This document shows, in pieces, positions 43,351-47,798 of a stretch of DNA of 47,798 nt. This DNA comes from Chromera velia. Taxonomy: Eukaryota; Sar; Chromeraceae. The notes beneath the pieces are model-generated. The model had not been told where the DNA came from, did not search any database, and worked only from the letters and a program-made list of their open reading frames with translations. A program made the translations under genes and the position numbers. Every line of letters starts with the position of its first letter. The stretch's first letter is position 1. The DNA is taken from assembly GCA_018398765.1 (NCBI GenBank), contig JAHBMJ010000100.1:9192-56989 (forward strand), given 5' to 3'.

Positions 43351-45230
43351 CAGGGAGGTCTGGCAGGGCCTGTCATTTATTCCATGTACACCAAAGATAT
43401 GCCTGCTGAAATAACAAGGAGAGCAAACAGAGAACTGGAGGGAGACAGACGATAGGCAGGAAGGATAAAGGTAAAGGTGGGTCTGCAGGGATGCACAGTG
43501 GACTTTGACGCAGGTCTGTATGCAGACGATGCGTTTCTTGAGTTAAAGGAGGAAAAGGGTTTTAAGGCACTGCTGAAAGGAGTGGAAGGCTATACAAAAG
43601 ACATAGAAGTTCCTCTTTCAACCAAGTCAAGATGGATGTTCTTCATGTGGAGGGAGGGGAGAGACTGGGAAAGAAGGAAGACATATAAGTTCAGTTTGGC
43701 TGGAGGGCTAGCCAGAGGAGAACTAAAAAGGGCATCTGAATACCCATACCTGGGCCTCTTGATAATAGACGACTGTTTGATAGAAAAAATGATGGATAAA
43801 AGATACAGAAAGACAGAAAGAGCTTTCTACTCCCTAAAAGCAAAGATAACAGTTGTAGATGAGCTACGTCCAAGTATTTGTTTTGAGTGGTTCAAACAAA
43901 CAGTCAGGGCAGTTTGGCTATATGGCTGTGAAATCCACAGGGGCATAAAAAAGAGTTTCAAGAAATTTAACCAGTTACAGAGAAGGTTTGTGCCACAGTG
44001 AGGTGGGTATTGGGTATACGAGAAAAAGAAAGCGTCATATCAACATATTTAGAGGAGGGTCTTCTTCCAATCAAGCTGGAGCCTCAGGTAGCAGATCGGA
44101 CGCTGATATGGAGGGTTACTGTTCTAAAAAAGAAAAGAGAATCCCCTGTCTTCCATGTGTTGATCGATGCAGTTCAGAGAGGAGTAGACAGTAGACTGAA
44201 GGGAAAGGAAATACATTCGTATGAGTTCTTTCTCCACTTAAAAGGGAGTGTAAGAGCGCTGTATGACAGAGATGAACACCCGTTTAAGATAAGAAGAGCA
44301 CCAACATGGGCAGGCCAACAGCCTTCTTTTGAGACAAGAGACAGAATAGTTAGATCATTGAGAGAAAAAAACATAGATAAGATGGAAAAAAGAAAGAAGA
44401 AAGTGTTTAAGAGACAGGTAGAATAGACAATCAAAACATAAAAGAGAGAAGAACAGGTAAGACTAAGTCAGTTTGAGGAGGTTTCAGATTGACACAGAGG
44501 GGTTCAAACTAGCGTTCAAAACGGAAATCGCCTTCATTTGTGGTCTTTCCTTGAGAAAGAAGAAAATGCAGAAAGAAACACTGGTGCACTCCGTGCATGC
44601 ATCAGAAAAGAATATATTAGAAAAGCCTCCTCTTACTAGGCTAAGCCCTCTTGCTACACTGAGCCGGCGCTCTAGTCAGTATATAGAAGGATAGCAGCAT
44701 TCAGACTTAGAGAAAGAAGCTTCACCATCATAAAAGGAAGAGTGCCGCAGAAAGGTAAACAGAGAGTGCCACTTGAGAAACGAATGTGTCCATTCTGTTT
44801 TGATTTGCTTGGCCTTTCAGTCCTCGAGGATGAGGTCCACGTGCTCACAGAATGCCCAGTGCACGAATGGGAAAGGAAGGAATGCATTGGCTATCTGGCA
44901 TAAAGATGGACAGACGAGAGGAACAAAAGAGCAAAGCATGTAAGAAAGTCAGAAGGGGATAGAAAAATTAACAAAATGGCCCTGTTCACCTTTTTGGTTG
45001 ACAAAGTAGACTACCATGTGAACACACTCATAAAAAGAATCTTGATGAGATGAATAGTGTGGGGGAGATATAAAGAGGAACTTAAGGATACTTTTCAAAA
45101 TGTGACTACCGAACAGCTTGCAGAAGTCCACAACAAAGAAGAGAAAGGGAAAAGAAACAGAGAGCCGCGTTCTAAGGTAAAAGATCTGATTGGTATGCTT
45201 TATTAGATGAAAAGAGTAAGAGAAACAGGC
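43351..45230 (+). mobile_element. Decayed LINE of a second family, YADD reverse transcriptase and terminal Cys/His motif
   Basis: A reverse transcriptase motif B segment (QGGLAGPVIYSMYTKDMPAE) starts at 43351. A stop near 43455 and a frame change follow, then the catalytic GLYADDAFLEL and the downstream YPYLGLLI in 43477-44001. Another frame holds a basic stretch (43998-44426). A third holds a C-terminal Cys/His motif, CPFCFDLLGL then EDEVHVLTECPVHEWER (about 44783-44875, C-x2-C-x14-H-x4-C). This motif is typical of LINE ORF2 ends. The copy lacks its 5' half and has several frameshifts and stops. It differs from the YVDD element at 28326. Confidence 0.85.
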
Positions 45231-45445
45231 TCTGCACATAGGCATAAGGTTGCAAAAGTAATAGAGGATGCATGCTATCGCTCCACCTCTGCCCTCTGTC
45301 ACTCTGTCTTTCACTCACGCACTTTGTCAGAAAAAATTAAGCATAACTTAATATTATCCCGGAACCATAATTCAACTGCATCTAGGCTTGGATTCAATAT
45401 ATACATATATATATCTTTAGACTTTCCGTAATATAATAATATAAA

Positions 45446-45586
45446 CACTTCTCGTTTGGGGCTTTCCGGGGTTCTCGCACGCAGGGACTCCGTCAGGCGT
45501 CTCTTCTCGCATGCATTTTTGACTCACAAAATTTCTCATTGTTTCGTCTTGATCGATTGCTAGAATTGAACGTTTTTTTCCTCTGG
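45446..45586 (+). repeat. Partial inverted copy of the copia LTR
   Basis: This 141-bp segment is the reverse complement of 45730-45870 inside the neighbouring LTR, with few differences. The two arms could fold into a hairpin with a loop of about 143 bases. Confidence 0.9.
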
Positions 45587-45600
45587 CCGGCACCACGAGA

Positions 45601-46176
45601 TGTTTGCTAGACTATAAGAACGAATATCTAGCTACACACGAAGACAGAAATAAAGACTCACGATGAAATCGATCCGTAGGTCCTTATTCCAGAGAAAGTC
45701 GTAACTGAGTGGCCAGCAGAGAGCCACTCCCAGAGGAAAAAAACGTTCAATTCTAGCAATCGATCAAGACAAAACAATGAGAAATTTTGTGAGTCAAAAA
45801 TGCATGCAAGAGGAGACGCTTGACGGAGTCCCTGCGTGCGAGAACCCCGGAAAGCCCTAAACGAGAAGTGAAAGAGTTCCAGGGATGGCAATCACTTGCA
45901 TAAACAATCGGGACTCAGCGTGCGTCACTCAATGTGCAATCACTGACAGGAGAGGCGAGCCGGGATCAGTCAAAGAGAGAGAAGCGCATGGAAAGATGAA
46001 TATCATACGTGAAGCGAGCCGAAACAATGATGGCGCGCGCAGTATTTAAGGATCCGGATGGGGACTTACGCGCTTAAAAATCAATTCGCTCGGCGTGCGC
46101 CCCTTACCAAATGGAAAGAGAGAAAAGAAGTGCGCATCGACAAGCAAAAAAACAGGAGCAGCATGCTTCTGGAACA
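45601..46176 (-). mobile_element. Ty1/copia LTR, extra copy
   Basis: A 576-bp unit that reads TGTTCC...CAAACA on the minus strand, with TG and CA ends. It is followed after 10 bases by a second head-to-tail copy at 46187-46763. The two differ at about 14 positions. CGAGA precedes both copies on the plus strand. Confidence 0.88.
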
Positions 46177-46186
46177 TTACGCGAGA

Positions 46187-47798
46187 TGTTTGCTAGACTA
46201 TAAGAACGAATATCTAGCTACACACGAAGACAGAAATAAAGACTCACGATGAAATCGATCCGTAGGTCCTTATTCCAGAGAAAGTCGTAACTGAGTGGCC
46301 AGCAGAGAGCCACTCCCAGAGGAAAAAAACGTTCAATTCTAGCAATCGATCAAGACGAAACAATGAGAAATTTTTGTGAGTCAAAAATGCATGCGAGAGG
46401 AGACGCCTGACGGAGTCCTTGCGTGCGAGAACCCCAGAAAGCCCTAAACGAGAAGTGAAAGAGTTCTAGGGATGGCAATCACTTGCATAAACAATCAGGA
46501 CTCAGCGTGCGTCACTCAATGTGCAATCACTGACAGGAGAGGCGAGCCGGGATCAGTCAAAGAGAGAGAAGTGCATGGAAAGATGAATATCATGCGTGAA
46601 GCGAGCCGAAACAATGATGGCGCACGCAGTATTTAAGGATCCGGATGGGGACTTACGCGCTTAAAAATCAATTCGCTTGGCATGCGCCCCTTACCAAATG
46701 GAAAGAGAGAAAAGAAGTGCGCATCGACAAGCAAAAAAACAAGAGCAGCATGCTTCTGGAACATTATGTGGCTTCTTCTTTCTACAGCGGTAGCTGACAA
46801 AACCGGGAAACAAACAAAACGCTCTCATGCGGTCAGCTCCTCCCCATCCCCCCTTCTTTCCTTCTCCATCGTCGGGCGGTCACGCAGAGCAAGAGGAGGA
46901 AGAGAAGACACAATCTCGCTCCCAAACACCGGAGAAAGAGAGGGAGAGGGACTCATGAGACGAGTCAGAGCGCCAAGGTCGAGCGCCTTCGTGAGGAGGT
47001 CAGAGAGGTTGGAATCGGTGGGGATCTTGAAGATGCCAATCCTATGTTGTTCGACCAAGTCAGTGGCGGCCTGGAGGGGAACAACACAAGCCTTGTCCTG
47101 CATCTCCCGGATAATGGGGAGGAGGGCATGCTCGGCAGAAGAAGAGGCGCCAGACAACAGCAGAGACAAAACGTTCGCTGCATCGCAGCCAATTCTGACA
47201 CGGATGTTGGAGTAGAAGGGGGTGGTACAGTTTGCAAAATGCAGCGCGGCGTCGATGTCTTCCTCCAGGGCGAGCACCTCTGCTCTTGTAGTTGATCTTG
47301 CTACACGGGACTGCCTCCTGCTTTTCCAAATGAGAGGTGAGTTGTTGATAAAAACAACCCAGCCTGTCTGAGGATGTGGGGAGGCGGCGTTGCCAAACGA
47401 TGAGTCCCCATGCTCGATGGTAGTCAGCTTGGTCGGGTCGGAGGAAGGACGGACGTAGATCCCGAGAGATGGGTGCGAACGGAGGTAGCGCACCGTTTGG
47501 AGGAGAAGACGAAGAGCCCTCTCGGTCGGAGACGCCAGAAAACATGACAGGTACGAGTGCGCGAGAGCGACATCTGGCCGTGTGCAGCTCGCCATATAGC
47601 TTACCTGCCCAAGCAGGGTTCGGAAGACCTTCACACCTGCGGCAGACAGCAGAGGAGAGGTGTCGTCCTCATGCGTAGACCCGACAGGGAGAGGCTTGTC
47701 TGCACGTCGGTCAGAGCCGGCCATATCAGGAGGGAGGACAAGGGAGGCGACGTAGTCATATTGGTGGCAGAACACGCCGGTGGTGGAGACGTTGAACT
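46187..47798 (-). mobile_element. Ty1/copia element, 3' part: LTR plus pol end
   Basis: The 3' LTR is 46187-46763. A purine-rich stretch next to it on the minus strand fits the polypurine tract. The frame 46825-47775 encodes the end of the copia polyprotein (late reverse transcriptase and RNase H: TRPDVALAHSYL, VRYLRSHPSLGIYV, SPLIWKSRRQSRVARSTTRA). It runs off the window. The visible coding part looks whole, and the LTR copies are about 2.4% different, so the insertion appears young next to the Ty3/gypsy fossil. The 5' LTR is not in the window. Confidence 0.88.

Overview
The window is nuclear DNA from a eukaryote, almost certainly a protist. It has GT-AG spliced genes with many short exons, a eukaryotic cytosolic ribosomal protein gene, long simple-sequence tracts and several retrotransposon families. 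My best guess is an alveolate or chromerid-like alga, from the gene style and the RPS18 sequence. The sequence alone does not prove that.

Left part (about 1-26.4 kb, gene-rich): RPS18 lies on the minus strand (861-1715, four coding exons). It is divergent from one very large plus-strand gene (2288-22954). I could chain 35 coding exons of that gene with no phase conflict, giving a predicted protein of about 3,052 residues. It has a signal peptide, about 20 EGF-like domains, two sushi (CCP) domains, a GAIN/GPS autoproteolysis region, a membrane segment, about 1,100 residues of mostly low-complexity sequence, and a C-terminal multi-span region like that of polycystin-1 family proteins. The EGF exons are nearly all 123 nt with phase 1-1. 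They grew by recent duplication of two-exon cassettes, introns included. The donor sites are unusual: C at intron position +3 is the commonest state.

Middle (26.4-35 kb, more AT-rich): a 552-bp MITE with an 8-bp target duplication, a 5'-truncated LINE with a YVDD reverse transcriptase, microsatellites, and a possible small two-coding-exon gene (33876-34759) for an 89-residue protein with a C-terminal membrane segment.

Right part (35-47.8 kb, transposon-rich): a decayed minus-strand Ty3/gypsy fossil cut at its gag side by a second, shorter copy of the LINE; a second decayed LINE family (YADD reverse transcriptase plus a terminal Cys/His motif); and the 3' end of a Ty1/copia element next to two head-to-tail LTRs and a partial inverted LTR. 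No rRNA, functional tRNA or CRISPR array was seen.
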